From positions 2,480,001 through 2,544,000 of the forward strand of contig CM031556.1 of NCBI GenBank assembly GCA_018466975.1: a stretch of DNA of 64,000 nt, read 5' to 3'. Source of the DNA: Sparassis latifolia. Its lineage: Eukaryota; Basidiomycota; Agaricomycetes; Polyporales; Sparassidaceae. This document shows, piece after piece, positions 34,440 to 45,926 of the stretch (position 1 is the stretch's first letter; each line of letters begins with the position of its first letter). The notes under the pieces were generated by a model, which was not told the DNA's origin, ran no database searches, and saw only the letters and a list, made by a program, of their open reading frames with translations. The position numbers and the translations under genes were made by a program.

Positions 34440-34927
34440 CTATGCATCGTCGGGTCCATTGCTACCAGGAATAAGCTGCACATATACTCGTCAACACATC
34501 AGGAGGACAACATGCAACCAGAGTGCATACCATGCATATATTGTTGCCATTCAACAGCGTCTGTGCGAGTTTTGTCTTCTTCTTGCCCTGGGGCGTAGTT
34601 TCGCTAGATAGCAGATGAGAGCGTGAACACTGGTCAATCGAAGAGAGAGACTAACTACTCCGTGACATCCTCTAGCACCATGTCTGCACGAGACACACGA
34701 AATGGTCATGCACTTGATTGCGGGAGCATAGTAGATGTACTCACTAACGAAGTCATCAAATCCGAGCAATGTGCCGGTGAACTCGCGGTCGCTCTTCATA
34801 ATTACCCATATCCGCGAACCAATGCATTTGTCAATAAGTTCTGGGAAAAGTTAACGTTCGAATTATCAGCAGATTGTACGGTTCGAGCGACGTAAGACTG
34901 ACCTAGGGGGAGGATCTGAGAAGCCAT
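34440..34927 (-). CDS. LSM5: U6 snRNA-associated LSm5
   Basis: This is a subunit of the LSm1-7 (mRNA decay) and LSm2-8 (U6 snRNA) rings. Five small exons (34927-34903, 34840-34745, 34683-34659, 34603-34531, 34475-34440) give 84 aa, the family length. Sm1: [20 protein letters not shown] then [20 protein letters not shown]. Sm2: [14 protein letters not shown]. The short exons (two of 25 nt) make it invisible as one open frame, but each junction restores the conserved LSm5 sequence. Confidence 0.92.
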
Positions 34928-35336
34928 AGGTCAAGATGGAACGATACAGAGGCCGCGAAGCCAATTACCGACCCTTACTCAAATCTACAGTTGGATCTCA
35001 GTACAAGAGCGTTAGACGCTCGTCGAACTTCTCATGGGTTATCCGTGGTTCGTGTTACATGGTGCGCGATGGGATGCGATATTCCAGGACATAAGCAGAC
35101 GTCTTTCATGAACATGGACATGACTTGCATCGTAAAATACTCATGTATGTACGCGATTGCGGAGAAAGATACATGAAACACAGCTTGGCGAAAGTCGGTA
35201 GAGCACATGAGGAAAACCTGATGAGGATGGTGCAACGCGGAAAACACAATGGATATTCTGAAAGTATCTCACTAGACAATAACGGAGGTCATGAAGGAAG
35301 AAGAAAGAATGTGTATCGGTACGAAAAACCACCAAT
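34928..35336. other. Intergenic, no gene seen
   Basis: This covers the LSM5 promoter and the importin alpha 3' region. There is no coding signal. Confidence 0.45.
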
Positions 35337-37238
35337 TTACTGCCCTCCGAAATTGAAACCTCCAGAAGGCGGAGCAGCACCTCCCTGGTCGAACTGCAAG
35401 AGAAAATGAGAAAATGAGCGAAGTACTACGTTGAAGGACAAATAAGCGTACCGCGAAAGCACCTGTGGCGTCGACGTTTGCAGTGTTGATACCAGCATCC
35501 ACTTCTTCGTCGTCAGGGAAGTACTTGTCCATAATGTTGAACGCCTTCTTGTAGATCTCCAAGTTGTCGTGTTGTTGGAGATTGTGGATGGTCACCATTC
35601 CTCCGGCCTCCTCTACATACAGCGCATATTGGTTCACGGCTCCCGGGCCCGTCGCCTGCTTGTCCAACTCTCCCACTTTCAAGATGTTATCCAGACCGTC
35701 AAGAGCCACTTGGATGATCTTGTTGTCCATCATCGTAAGGAGATCACACAAGGGCTTGATGCAACCTTGTGAAACCAGATAACGGATCTGCGAGGGTTCT
35801 TGAAGGCCGCCAGATGTGGCGTTCGAGATAGCCCAGCAAGCCTCCTTCCTCGTCTTGAAATCAGCATTCTGGAGAATGTTGATGAGAGGAGGAATGATAT
35901 TTGCGTCGATGACAGCCTGGATCTGGGGCGGAGACCCAGCGGTGATGTTCGAGATCGTCCAGCAAGCCTCCTTTCTGATACCGTCCTTGGGAGAGGACAG
36001 TAAAGACAAGAGCGCTGGGAGCGCTCCCGACGTGATCACCACCTGGGTCTGCAGGTCATCACCCGTCACGATGTTGCCAACAGAACGGAGGGCCGGAGTC
36101 TGTACAGAAGTCGAAGGATGCATGAGGAGGTCAACCAACCGCCTACAGACACCTGACTCGATGACAGCCTGGATCTTGTCATTGGAGCCATCAGAAAGGT
36201 AAGAGATCGCCCAGCAAGCGTCGATCAGGATCTCGTCGTCGAGCGAGTAGATCAACTTTGTCAAGACGGTGAGCGCAGGAGATATCTGGGACAGAAGGAA
36301 ATTCATATCGCGGCCTAACGAATGGCTGATGGAATGCGTACCAACTCCCAGTCTGGCTGTGGTGACTTCCCTCGGCAGAAATTACTCAAGGTCCAAGTTG
36401 CATTTCTAAGCATGCTGAGCTTGTGGTTCTCACTCAGCAGATTGAGGAGTGGCCTCAAGGCTCCTTGCTGAAGGACGTAATCACGGCATGCTGGACTGTC
36501 ACCGGCGATGTTGCCCAACGCCCAGACAGCCTGCTCTCGGACGTCAAGGACCGGGGAAGACAGGAGCTTGATGAACTCGGGGACAGCGTTCGCGGTAATC
36601 ACAACTTGGGTATGCTCAGCAGTGCCCGAAGCGATATTAGTGAGCGCCCATGCGGCCTCAAACTGAAGACATTCATGAGTACCTGAACATTCCATGGACA
36701 GAATCGACAATTTACCTGAAGCATAGCATTGTTGCCCTGCAAGAATTGAACAAATCGAGGGACAACACCACATGCTATGACGCGTTCAATTGGCGGATTT
36801 TTCTCCTTTGAGAGCAGTTTGCGGAACTTTGTCGTCGCGTCCAATTGGCGATCGGGGTCATCGGAGAAAACGCCAGCGATCATCTCCTCAGCCAGCTATA
36901 AAGTAGCATCGGTATCGCCATACCAGGACGGTATCAGAGAGGCTACTCACAGGGCTCTCCCAGGTAGTGGTAGCACCCTCTTCATCCGAATCCCCAGCAG
37001 TCGCCGGAAGGAAGTTTCGCCTCTTAGTGATGTTCTCCTCCCTCTTCTGCTTTCTAATTTCAACCTGCTGCTCCTCCCGTCTCCGCCTCAAGTCCTCTTG
37101 CTTGAGACCACCTTTGCTTTTGTACTCTGGGTTGTGGGTTAGTGTGCGATCACTAAGTACACCGAGACAACGCGAAAAAAAGGCGTTACATAACGGATGC
37201 TCACCATTTTTGCGATGGGACAAACGGCTTTCAGCCAT
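35337..37238 (-). CDS. SRP1: Importin subunit alpha (Srp1)
   Basis: This is the adaptor karyopherin that binds classical nuclear localisation signals and docks on importin beta. Six exons (37238-37205, 37126-36951, 36895-36716, 36662-36342, 36285-35452, 35393-35337) give 533 aa. The N-terminal importin-beta-binding domain is basic ([20 protein letters not shown]). Armadillo repeats follow, with the invariant Trp/Asn pairs visible in [68 protein letters not shown] and [14 protein letters not shown]. The tail [10 protein letters not shown] is typical. Confidence 0.94.
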
Positions 37239-37553
37239 TGTGAAGACGAGTGAAGATGGTGGTGTATAACAAGAAAGAAAAGACGCGCGGCACAGGAGAC
37301 TCTGTTCTCGGACGTAGTCCACTCGTCACGGTCACTTGGACGCCGTCACAGCGTGACCATGCGGCTGCGATGACTCAAATCAACACGCTCACAGCCATTC
37401 TGTCAAATTTGCTCTGTTCTACTGTTACAAGTTCTCTTCAAGGTGGTCCACATGTGTGGCCCTACAGTACCAACAGACGAGCCGAAGGAAGAAGTAAAAG
37501 ACACGATAAGATATGATCTCAACGCGCAATCTCCCGGGCCGTGGCTTCGAAAT
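37239..37553. other. Intergenic, no gene seen
   Basis: This lies between the importin alpha start and the stop of the dehydrogenase gene upstream. It probably holds the importin alpha promoter. Confidence 0.4.
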
Positions 37554-38628
37554 CTAATCCATAACCCGCTTTGGATTGCCCTCCAGATAACCCGCAATGT
37601 TGTCAACAGTTTCCGTCCAGAACACCTAGAAATACAGTAAGCCTTGTTGCATTCACAAAGATCTCGGCATGCATATACTCACCTTGTAGCTGGTGTCACT
37701 CACGTAGCCTGTGTGTGGACTCAGGACGACGTTCTCCAGGCGTCGGATTGGATGATCGAGCGGCAAGGGCTCAACCTCGAACACATCCAACCCGGCACCT
37801 GCAATCCTCCTCCCTTTCAATGCCTTGACAAGCGCAGCCTCCTCCACAAGTGGTCCCCGAGAAGTATTGATGAAGAACGCAGTGCGCTTCATAAGCGCGA
37901 TGTCCGCGGTAGTGATCATATGGTAGGTCCGCTCGGACAGAACCATGTGCACGGACACTATATCGCTGCGTCTGAAAAGCTCCTCCTTCGAGGCTACGTA
38001 TATCACTCCTGCAGTAGCGGCGCGTTCTGGGGTGAGATTGGGCGACCAGCCGATGACCTCCATCTCAAAGGCCTTTGCGATCTGGGCGGCATGAGAGATG
38101 TAGTGTATTGACAATTAAGCAACTTACCTCTGCAGTCCGAGAACCCAGCCTACCTACGCCGACGAGGCCCAACGTCTTCCCGGCCAACCCGGTGGGTATC
38201 GTGGATTGCCAGGGCACCTTTCCTGCCTTCACATTACGATCCTCCTCAGGGATAAACCTGGCCGTTGCCAGGATCAGTGCCCATATATGCTCCAAAGTTG
38301 AGTTTCCCCCTCCGCCTGTCCCTGATACTACGATACCTTTACTCTTTGCATGGACGACATCTATGCCCGCGTTACGCGGTCCCGTTGTAGCTATGAGCCT
38401 CAGATTCGGAAGTCTGTCGAGCACTGAAGCAGGAAACTTCGTCCGTTCCCTCATAGCACAAATAACTTCATATGGCTGGAGCCTTTTTACAAGGGCATCT
38501 TCGTCAGCGACGATCGTTTCGGGGTACAAGTCAATCGAGAGACGATTTCGTATGGGAGACCAGTCCGCGTAAGTGAACGCGACGTTCTGGTAGTCGTCGA
38601 GGATGGCGACGCGCACGGTGCTCGACAT
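37554..38628 (-). CDS. D-2-hydroxyacid dehydrogenase (phosphoglycerate dehydrogenase-like)
   Basis: This is an NAD(P)-dependent oxidoreductase of the D-isomer 2-hydroxyacid dehydrogenase family. Exons 38628-38128, 38081-37683 and 37625-37554 give 323 aa. The N-terminal substrate domain begins VRVAILDDYQNVA. The dinucleotide fold has GLVGVGRLG, followed by the NTSRGPLV loop with the catalytic arginine region. The GLDVFEVEPL strand and HTGYVS motif contain the catalytic acid and histidine. Length and sequence fit fungal paralogues of SerA/glyoxylate reductase that lack an ACT domain. The exact substrate (phosphoglycerate, glyoxylate or other) is not decided. Confidence 0.88.
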
Positions 38629-38856
38629 GGCGAGAATGGCGTTGCGGTGATACTCCGCACTTACATACTCGCGATCTTATAGGATTGGAACTGTGAGAGT
38701 AATTGTCAGCACACAGATGTACCATCATGACGTCGGCATCATATAGATTAGGTCAGATGAACCCGAGATGACGACAAAAACCTGGACCAGCACAGTAACA
38801 GTAAAAATTTGATGTGATTGTGACATAGTCCGAAGCCAACTGACGACAAATGTTTT

Positions 38857-41800
38857 CTATGTATCATTGTCAAAAGGGTACTGGAGAAGGGCCAGTCGTT
38901 AGAAATGTCCAGCGCACAACTTTTCGTCAACGTACCTCAAACGACTCGGGAGGATCCGCCTCTGGGCCGTTCTCATCTAGCGAGATGTGACGCCCTTCCG
39001 GCACCAGTGCATGTCGGTCCTCAGGTACTGCAGGGACACCCTGTGCATCAGCATGGATCGTCTGCGTCTCAAAGTCGATGTAATCTGGCTCCTCCTCCGG
39101 ACGCTGGTCGATCATGATCAGGATGCCGCCGCCGCCTGCATGCTTGTCTGAGGACAGGCCAGGGATGGAGGACTTCGGGCCATTACTTGGAGTCTTGGAG
39201 GCCTTGGCACCGGTCGAGGTCCATGTCGACACCGCTCGCACTGGCTGATACCGGCCATCGGGCGGGAAGCTGATGTAGGCCACCTGCGCAGGTACCACTC
39301 GCGAGAAGTTGGTTAATTTTTCGAAGGACGGCTCCTTGCGTTTTGACACGCCCATCGAATTTCCCTCCGCAGGCGTCACATCACCTTGCTTCGATGTTGA
39401 GGGCTCATCTGTCTTCATCTCAACATCGACGTCCTTCTTCGTCTCCTGCTTCTCATCCTAATGTACAATTAGCCTGACGGATTGGCGACTGCACTGACCA
39501 CCCACAGTCTCCATGGCATCGCTTTCAGCTGCCTTCTTCTTTTCTCTGGCCTTCGCCTTCGCCGTCGTGGATAGGACGGCGGCGGCTACCTTTGTCACAG
39601 CCTCCTTCTTTGGCGGCTTTGTGGGCGCTGGATAAGCGAAGAGGCTGGGCTTAACGTTGGAGACGAACTCAAAGTTGGGCGCCTGAAGCACGACATTAAT
39701 ATTCACGTAGAGTGATTTGGGTACGAGCTTCTTACCTGCAAATCACCGTCTAGACCAATAATGCCAGTGGGATCGAACGCCAAACAAGCACAGTGTGCTA
39801 ACGGGTACCAGTACCAGAACTGGCAGAACAACACCATACCAACGATAGCATTGGTGTTGCGGCTTCCAGCGCGACTCTGCAAACTGATCGTCACGTTCCG
39901 ACCACCCGCATCGATCAAACCCTGTCCCAAGGCTGCACCGAACCGAGCCATCGGATCCTCGTGCTTGTCCGAAACAATCTTCAAGTACAACGCGCGCGTA
40001 GACGCAAGTGAGGGTGACGATGCTTCCGACTGCTCGACGAGGACCATGCCGAGTGCAACGAACGCCCCTTGGCGGACAAAGTCTACACTATCTCTGGTCA
40101 TCGGCTCCAAGATTTCGACGGCATCCTGTGTAATGGAAGTCAACAGACGGTGGGCATGACATGCTGGTAGAAGCGAACCTGCAAGCCGGTGCCAGCACAA
40201 GCGATACCAAGTGCCAGAGTCGCACCACATCTAACATGAGGATTATAGCTCTCGCTGAGGAGCTGTACAATCCGAGGTACTTGATACGGGTTCTTGAACA
40301 GCAGGAATGCCAGAGATGTGACTGCAGCCCTCCTCACATCGTCCGACGTATCTGAAACCGCGACGTGCAATAATTTGCGGATGGCATCGTTGTTCGAAGT
40401 CCCAGCATATGCCAGGGCCAGCGTGTACACACCACCATAACGGAGAATGGGATCCTACACCGTTCATGAGATACAGAGAAGACAATACCGTGGGTGCACG
40501 TACCTTTTCTTCAATGAGGGTTTTGATCATCTCGTCGGCCTCCTCTTGCCTCCCGTAGTAGATAAACGCAAGCCCGATAGCAACGCCGCGAATGATCTTT
40601 TCATGCTGAGTTTCCCGTGCATACATCAGCATCTCGTCTGCGCTGGTAGCATCTGCCGTTCCGAGCATAGTAAGACCCATTGCATAGCCCGCAGCCTCGC
40701 CCGCAACAGCAGAATCGGTGAACAGAATCTGCTTCAACTCGTCGTATGTCTCAGCATTCTTGCCGCCCATTCCCGCGACACCAAGACCGAGACATGCTCC
40801 ATGTTGCACAACCTCCTTCTGTGCCGCCTTCAATGTATCCCGCAGATATGCTTCTACGTGCCTACCGCTTCCACAGCCAGCGTTAACAAGACCCAGAGCA
40901 TATAGCGCGCCGCCTTCTGAATACTGTGAGCCAGGAATACCACTGTCTTCACCGGCAGGCTGGGGTAAGTATGGACCGAGGATGTTCATGCTCTCCTCAA
41001 AATGACCTTTGTGAATCACACCAAGAGCTGCTGTAGCCGAGAACTTGGACCAATTCGAAGCCAAGCCAAGCCACTCGAGATTGTCCCTGAGGAAAGTATC
41101 GGAGGTAGTTCCAGAGTGCATGAATGCGTTCTGCAAAGTGAGAGCTGTATGGTATATTGAAGACCGTGGTTCCAACGCGTCCTGGTAGAATTTTCAGGAG
41201 TGCATGTAGAATATATTTACAGTTCGCCTCACCTTGGTGTTCTTCAAAATCAGCATATCAACCTTGTTGTTGCGCTTCAGGAATTCCAAGTACAACTTGA
41301 TAGACTCTTGGCCGAGAAGAATTCGCCGCAATTTGTCGTAAATTGGCTTCGTGTCCTGTCGCAAGTTCAGAAATGACAGGACACCACAACCATGAAACAG
41401 CACTTACCGCTTGACCTTCAGGCAGCTCCTTACGAATAGTCTCCAAAAAATCCTGGGATCCGCCTTCGACGAGATCAAATGCAAACTGGTATGCGAGGAG
41501 GTTTTCACTTGGAACGAGGGATGTCAAGAGCGGAACGGTCAGTTCAGGCGAACTAAGCGAGACCAGTAAACGAGTTAGTGAGTACACGTGGGGAGATTTC
41601 GTCGCACTCGTTGGTGGAGGGAACAGCGGCAGAAGGAACCTGAGGACTTGGTTGCGGTACGCAAGCGGAAACGCGGTATCAAGTACAGCTTCCATAGCAT
41701 ACGAGAGCAAACTAGCGTCGTGAGTCCTTTCGTATATCTGGGTAATGATATCAAGACGGCGCGATTCCAACGCGATACCTATTGCCTACAGAACAGTGTT

Positions 41801-42424
41801 AAAATTGGAATTATGTCAGGTCGTAAGGACAAGTGCACACCTGCTTGTAATCCCCATCCTGAATACATCGCCGAAAGATGCCTTCAATAATAGTTTGTAG
41901 TTTGGAGTCAATTTTTCCCTCTTTCTCCGACTGCTCGTGAGACCGCGCTTTGATATATTTGTCAATAGCCTTGGCTAGGCACCAGAAGCAATCTTCGTGA
42001 GCAACTGTAGGCGGAGTATCAGCTCTAACACTCACAGATGACAGTTTCCACGTATTCCTCAGCGCCTAGTGTGCGGCTCTCGGCCTCAAACGCGGTCCCA
42101 GCACCGAGGGCAAAGGACAGTGCTTCGTCGTACTCGCCAAGGAAATAGTAAACTTTGCTGGCGAGCAATGCAGCGGAGTCATGGGCTGCCTGGGGAAGCT
42201 CATCGCTCTCATAGAGTGACTCTCTATAGTAGCTCTTTTTTCAGATACAAAATCCTAAGAAAGATGACGCGTACGCACATAAGGGCAATATGTTCTGAAA
42301 TTTCTGCCCAGAACCTGGGAACCAGAGTATTAAGGGTGTTCAGTGCATGTTGTTTAAGCAGAGGTTCTGGCTCTGAGAGAAGGGCGAGCACACCCGCTGC
42401 GGAGGACTGAGTACGGGGTACCAT
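38857..42424 (-). CDS. RPN2: 26S proteasome regulatory subunit Rpn2 (PSMD1)
   Basis: This is the large scaffold subunit of the proteasome base; it holds Rpn13 and Rpn1-type contacts. About eleven exons run from the ATG at 42424 to a short last exon encoding YPFDNDT. The N-terminus reads [20 protein letters not shown], then [12 protein letters not shown]. The proteasome/cyclosome repeats are clear: [87 protein letters not shown] and [14 protein letters not shown] Lys/Ala-rich linker and a C-terminal domain with [14 protein letters not shown] follow. It is head-to-head with COX6A, 171 bp apart, so both may share a promoter. Confidence 0.92.
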
Positions 42425-42595
42425 GGTGTCGGATTGAAGCTGAGAGCGTCGCGCGACGCGTCAGCTCGAGCTGCAGCGGGCGTTTGCAGCCACGCGAGCC
42501 AACACGCTCTGATGACATAATCCGTTCCCATCCGGCATCGTCCGTCACCTTTCTCCTCCGAGTCCCTTGTCCTTGAACGTATCCACTGTCTCCCC

Positions 42596-43245
42596 ATGTC
42601 CTCAATCATCGCCCGTCGTGCGCTTCTGCGCGCGGTCCCCCGCACCCGCTCTTTTGCTAGCGCTACCGCCGACGTGGTAAAGTCGGATTACATGGAGAAG
42701 CAGGCTGCTCTCTACGCGCACGCTGCCGGTACGTCCGTCACGTCATTAATTCCCCTTCCTTTGACGGACCTCCATTCTCAGAAACCGCCAACTTATGGCG
42801 TCGCATCAGGTATGTCGCAGTTCTAGTACCATCTACTGCTATTTGACGTGGCCAAAAGCTTCTTCGTCTGCGCTCCTGCCAGTAAGTACCCGCAATAATA
42901 CTGCGTGTCTTTGGGGGTAACGTTCAATCGCGTTAGTCTTCGTCTGTAGCATCTGGGTTTACAAACTGGAGTCTGAGCACCATGAGCACGAGGCCCATCT
43001 CATGGCAGAGAATGATGGGCACCTGCCCGACCCCCCTGCCTACGAGTATCTGAACCGCCGTGGTAAGTCGTTCGATTACACGCGTTCTAGACCCTACTAA
43101 TATCACTTTAGCTGCTGGATCGTTCCCCTGGGGACCCAACTCCCTCTTTTTCAACCCCAAGGTACGTATATCATCGAGCTGTGTGCTTTGCGCGTGTCTC
43201 ACATTCGCACAGACCAACAAGGACATGAGCAAGGTCGACCAGTAA
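42596..43245 (+). CDS. COX13: Cytochrome c oxidase subunit 6A (Cox13)
   Basis: This is a nuclear-encoded respiratory complex IV subunit of the inner membrane. Six exons (42596-42728, 42782-42809, 42859-42881, 42937-43062, 43112-43161, 43213-43245) give 130 aa. A short Arg/Ser-rich presequence (RRALLRAVPRTRSFASAT) is followed by ETANLWRRISFFVCAPAVFV, one membrane helix, and the conserved PAYEYLNRRAAGSFPWGPNS then LFFNPKTNKDMSKVDQ. Two exons are only 23 and 28 nt. Confidence 0.92.
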
Positions 43246-43527
43246 ATGTACTAATTCCAATTGAGTTGCCACTGCATCTTTCGCCCATCTGCGTATATGT
43301 GAGGAATGCGCCCGGCTTAGCCTAGGTCGTCCAGACCGTTGAGCGCGTGCTGGTGCACAATTGATGAGGAGTTGTCGAGGCGCATCTAGAATGCAACAAA
43401 TCGGCATTCTCAATCATGCACCTAAGTACAGTAGGTACAATCGCACAACAGAAGTATCGAAATAAAGTACCGTGAGCGAAGCAGCGCTCGGCAGTTAAAT
43501 GAATAAATGTTCAGAAATATGGATATC

Positions 43528-44218
43528 TTAGAGTGTCACCCATGCACCGGCGAAGACACCGCTGAGCACGACAGCAAGTCCAGTGAGCAGCGGCATGGAG
43601 AATGTAAAGGTTTGTGCGCCGGAGGTAGAGCTGTGATCACGGTGGTCAAGAATCTGAATGTTATACAATAGATGGCAAACTCACGTAGGTGAGCCTGTGA
43701 GAGCAGAGCCACCAGCTCCAGTTGCCTCAGTGTAGACCGAGCCCGCGAAGGTCGTGACTACGCCGAAACCACTCGTGGCGAGAGTAATGCCCTTGCCCCC
43801 CTCAGAAGTCACGATGGTGAAAGCCTCTCCTCCAGCGGCTGAAACACACGTTCAGTCTGGGACCTTTGGGAAGCGATGAACTGAAGCCTTACATGTGACA
43901 ATAGTTGCAATGCTCCCACCAAACGACGTTACATCGCTGAAGACAGACGCAGCTGGTAGGCGATGACCGTCAGGAGGCTCCACTTCATACAAAGCTTGGA
44001 AGAGACGTACCTCCGGCAGTAGCCTGAGAGGCAACTGAACCTATGTCTGAGGTTATGGAATTGATGACGCTGTCGACTGAAGATCGTGTTCAGCAAAGTT
44101 GGTGCACGAAATAGCGAATATACTTACCCTGGCGCTTCTGGACGCCTTCCGCGGTAGCATTAACAGCAAAAAATGCAAGAAGCAGGGAAAAGACGAAGAG
44201 AGTAGTTTTCGTAAACAT
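43528..44218 (-). CDS. Small secreted GPI-type wall protein
   Basis: This is a 157-aa protein from five exons (44218-44128, 44076-44011, 43952-43893, 43838-43685, 43630-43528). The N-terminal TLFVFSLLLAFFAVNATA is a signal peptide, followed by a dibasic QKRQ that could be a Kex2-type site. The mature part is rich in Ser, Thr, Gly and Ala (SVINSITSDIGSVASQA, TSFGGSIATIV). The C-terminus MPLLTGLAVVLSGVFAGAW followed by VTL is a hydrophobic tail fitting GPI attachment. It resembles the short, widespread basidiomycete GPI proteins of unknown role. The acceptor of the last intron was chosen to restore the frame. Confidence 0.75.
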
Positions 44219-44278
44219 TTTGGCGTAAATGAGGGAGCAACGCGAGTCGTGACAGATATGTTGCGGAGACGCCTGCGG

Positions 44279-44285
44279 TTATATA
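44279..44285 (-). promoter_or_regulatory. TATA box of the GPI-type protein gene
   Basis: TATATAA on the - strand lies 61-67 nt upstream of the ATG at 44218. Confidence 0.5.
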
Positions 44286-44452
44286 CTGGCTGGGTTACAG
44301 CTTTTGGGGGGGCACGGCTTCCCGCAGCCGAGGCTTGGCCGAAGCGGTTACGGTGCACCTCGTCACGTGAAATAGCGAATTGAATTCCGGCCTCTCGAAT
44401 CGCGACGTCAAGCTCTTCGCCCATCTAGACACATATCGGATAGAGAATTGTG

Positions 44453-45508
44453 ATGCCTCATGCAATTATCTCTCCCTCTGTTCTGGCGTCCGACTTCGGA
44501 CAGCTCACCGCAGAATGTAAGAGGATGATCAAGGGCGGTGCGGAATGGTTGCACATGGGTCAGTCTCTTACGTCAATTTCCGTGTACATAACTGCTCACA
44601 TCTTCGAAGATATTATGGACGGGTGAAGCTCAGTGCGCAGACTCCCTGCTCCCCTACGCTGATCATAATGCATGTCAGTCATTTTGTGCCAAACATCACC
44701 ATGGGTATGTCTCTGAAGCTTCACGGGTCGTGCGGGGATCTCACCTGATCAGGCGCGCCCATCCTTTCGTGCGTATCGAAGGGCGTCCCGGGCATTTTCA
44801 TGGACTGTCACATGATGGTATCGCAGCCCGAGAAGGTGCAGGATTATCTAGCTGCATCGGATGTGTTGACCAAGACCTGTATACCAGTGGGTGAACGACA
44901 TTGCTGACGCGGGCGGTGCGTTATACTGCTTCCACCTGGAAGCGACATGTACGTCTAGCCTTCCCTCTGCTGACGGAAACTCTGTGACGCGGTGTTCACA
45001 GCGGACCCCCTCGCGCTTATTGATGCGATCCGCGAGCGGAAGATGAAGGCGGGCGTTGCTATCTCTCCCGACACGCCCTCCACAGCTATCTCCGACGAGG
45101 TTGCAGACGCGGCCGACATGCTGCTGGTCATGACCGTTTACCCTGGTAAGCAATCTCTCATGCAATTTATCGCCAGACCGTTGGCTCAACGGTGCACACA
45201 GGTCGCGGTGGCCAGAAGTTCTTGGACCGCTGTGTACCCAAAGTTGCTGAGCTTCGCGCTCGCTTTCCCGACAAGGATATAGAAGTCGACGGCGGTGTCG
45301 GTCCGAAGACCATTGGTGTCTGCGCTGATGCGGGTACGTTTCCATGTTCTTACCACTCCAGTCAGCACCCTTTGACCTGATTCGATCAGGGAGCAACGTC
45401 ATCGTTGCAGGGACAGCGATATTCAGCGCACCAGAGCCTGAACAAGTTATTGCACTTCTCAAGAGCACCGTCCAGACTGCGCAGGCCAAGCTTTCCTCGA
45501 GGCAGTAA
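44453..45508 (+). CDS. RPE1: Ribulose-phosphate 3-epimerase
   Basis: This cytosolic pentose-phosphate enzyme interconverts ribulose-5-phosphate and xylulose-5-phosphate. Eight exons (44453-44558, 44610-44622, 44679-44704, 44753-44835, 44888-44948, 45002-45145, 45202-45333, 45390-45508) give 227 aa. Family motifs: [10 protein letters not shown], the metal-binding [32 protein letters not shown] and [10 protein letters not shown]. The DIMDG motif is spread over a 13-nt micro-exon (44610-44622) between two introns, so the catalytic centre is cut at both sides. Confidence 0.93.
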
Positions 45509-45926
45509 TACATAGATACAATTGTTGTACCAGGATAGAAGAAGACAACTTGTTTGTAAGAGTTAGAATCAGAAGAAATATGTTTGCATTGTACGAGCGT
45601 CCTGGTATCATATGGGTAGTGAGAGGGACTACATGGATATCCCTAAACGATCCGCATAGAGGATGGTTCGAACTGTCGGAGCAGTGAACTGGTAGTATGG
45701 TAGAAGGTCTTGATTCCATTACACAGAGAAGATAGAGATAAGTATGACGACATTACTGAAAAAAATCCATGGTGTGTAGAATGACCCAGTAACTACATTA
45801 AGTAGGCCCCCACATGCTCCATCACCGGGGTAGATCACCGGGGCAGGCGTTCGAGGCGATGTGCACTAGGACAGCATCAAGCGCAGTAATGCTACAAAGA
45901 GGATAAAAATCGGGGATTCCGAGACA
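45509..45926. other. Convergent 3' region, no gene seen
   Basis: This lies between the RPE1 and glycosyltransferase stops. A short duplicated GATCACCGGGG sits near 45824-45844. Nothing else is evident. Confidence 0.5.

Noticed and set aside
34017..34483. 148-codon - strand open frame between bS16m and LSM5
   Set aside because: It overlaps the LSM5 last exon in another frame and has no conserved pattern.
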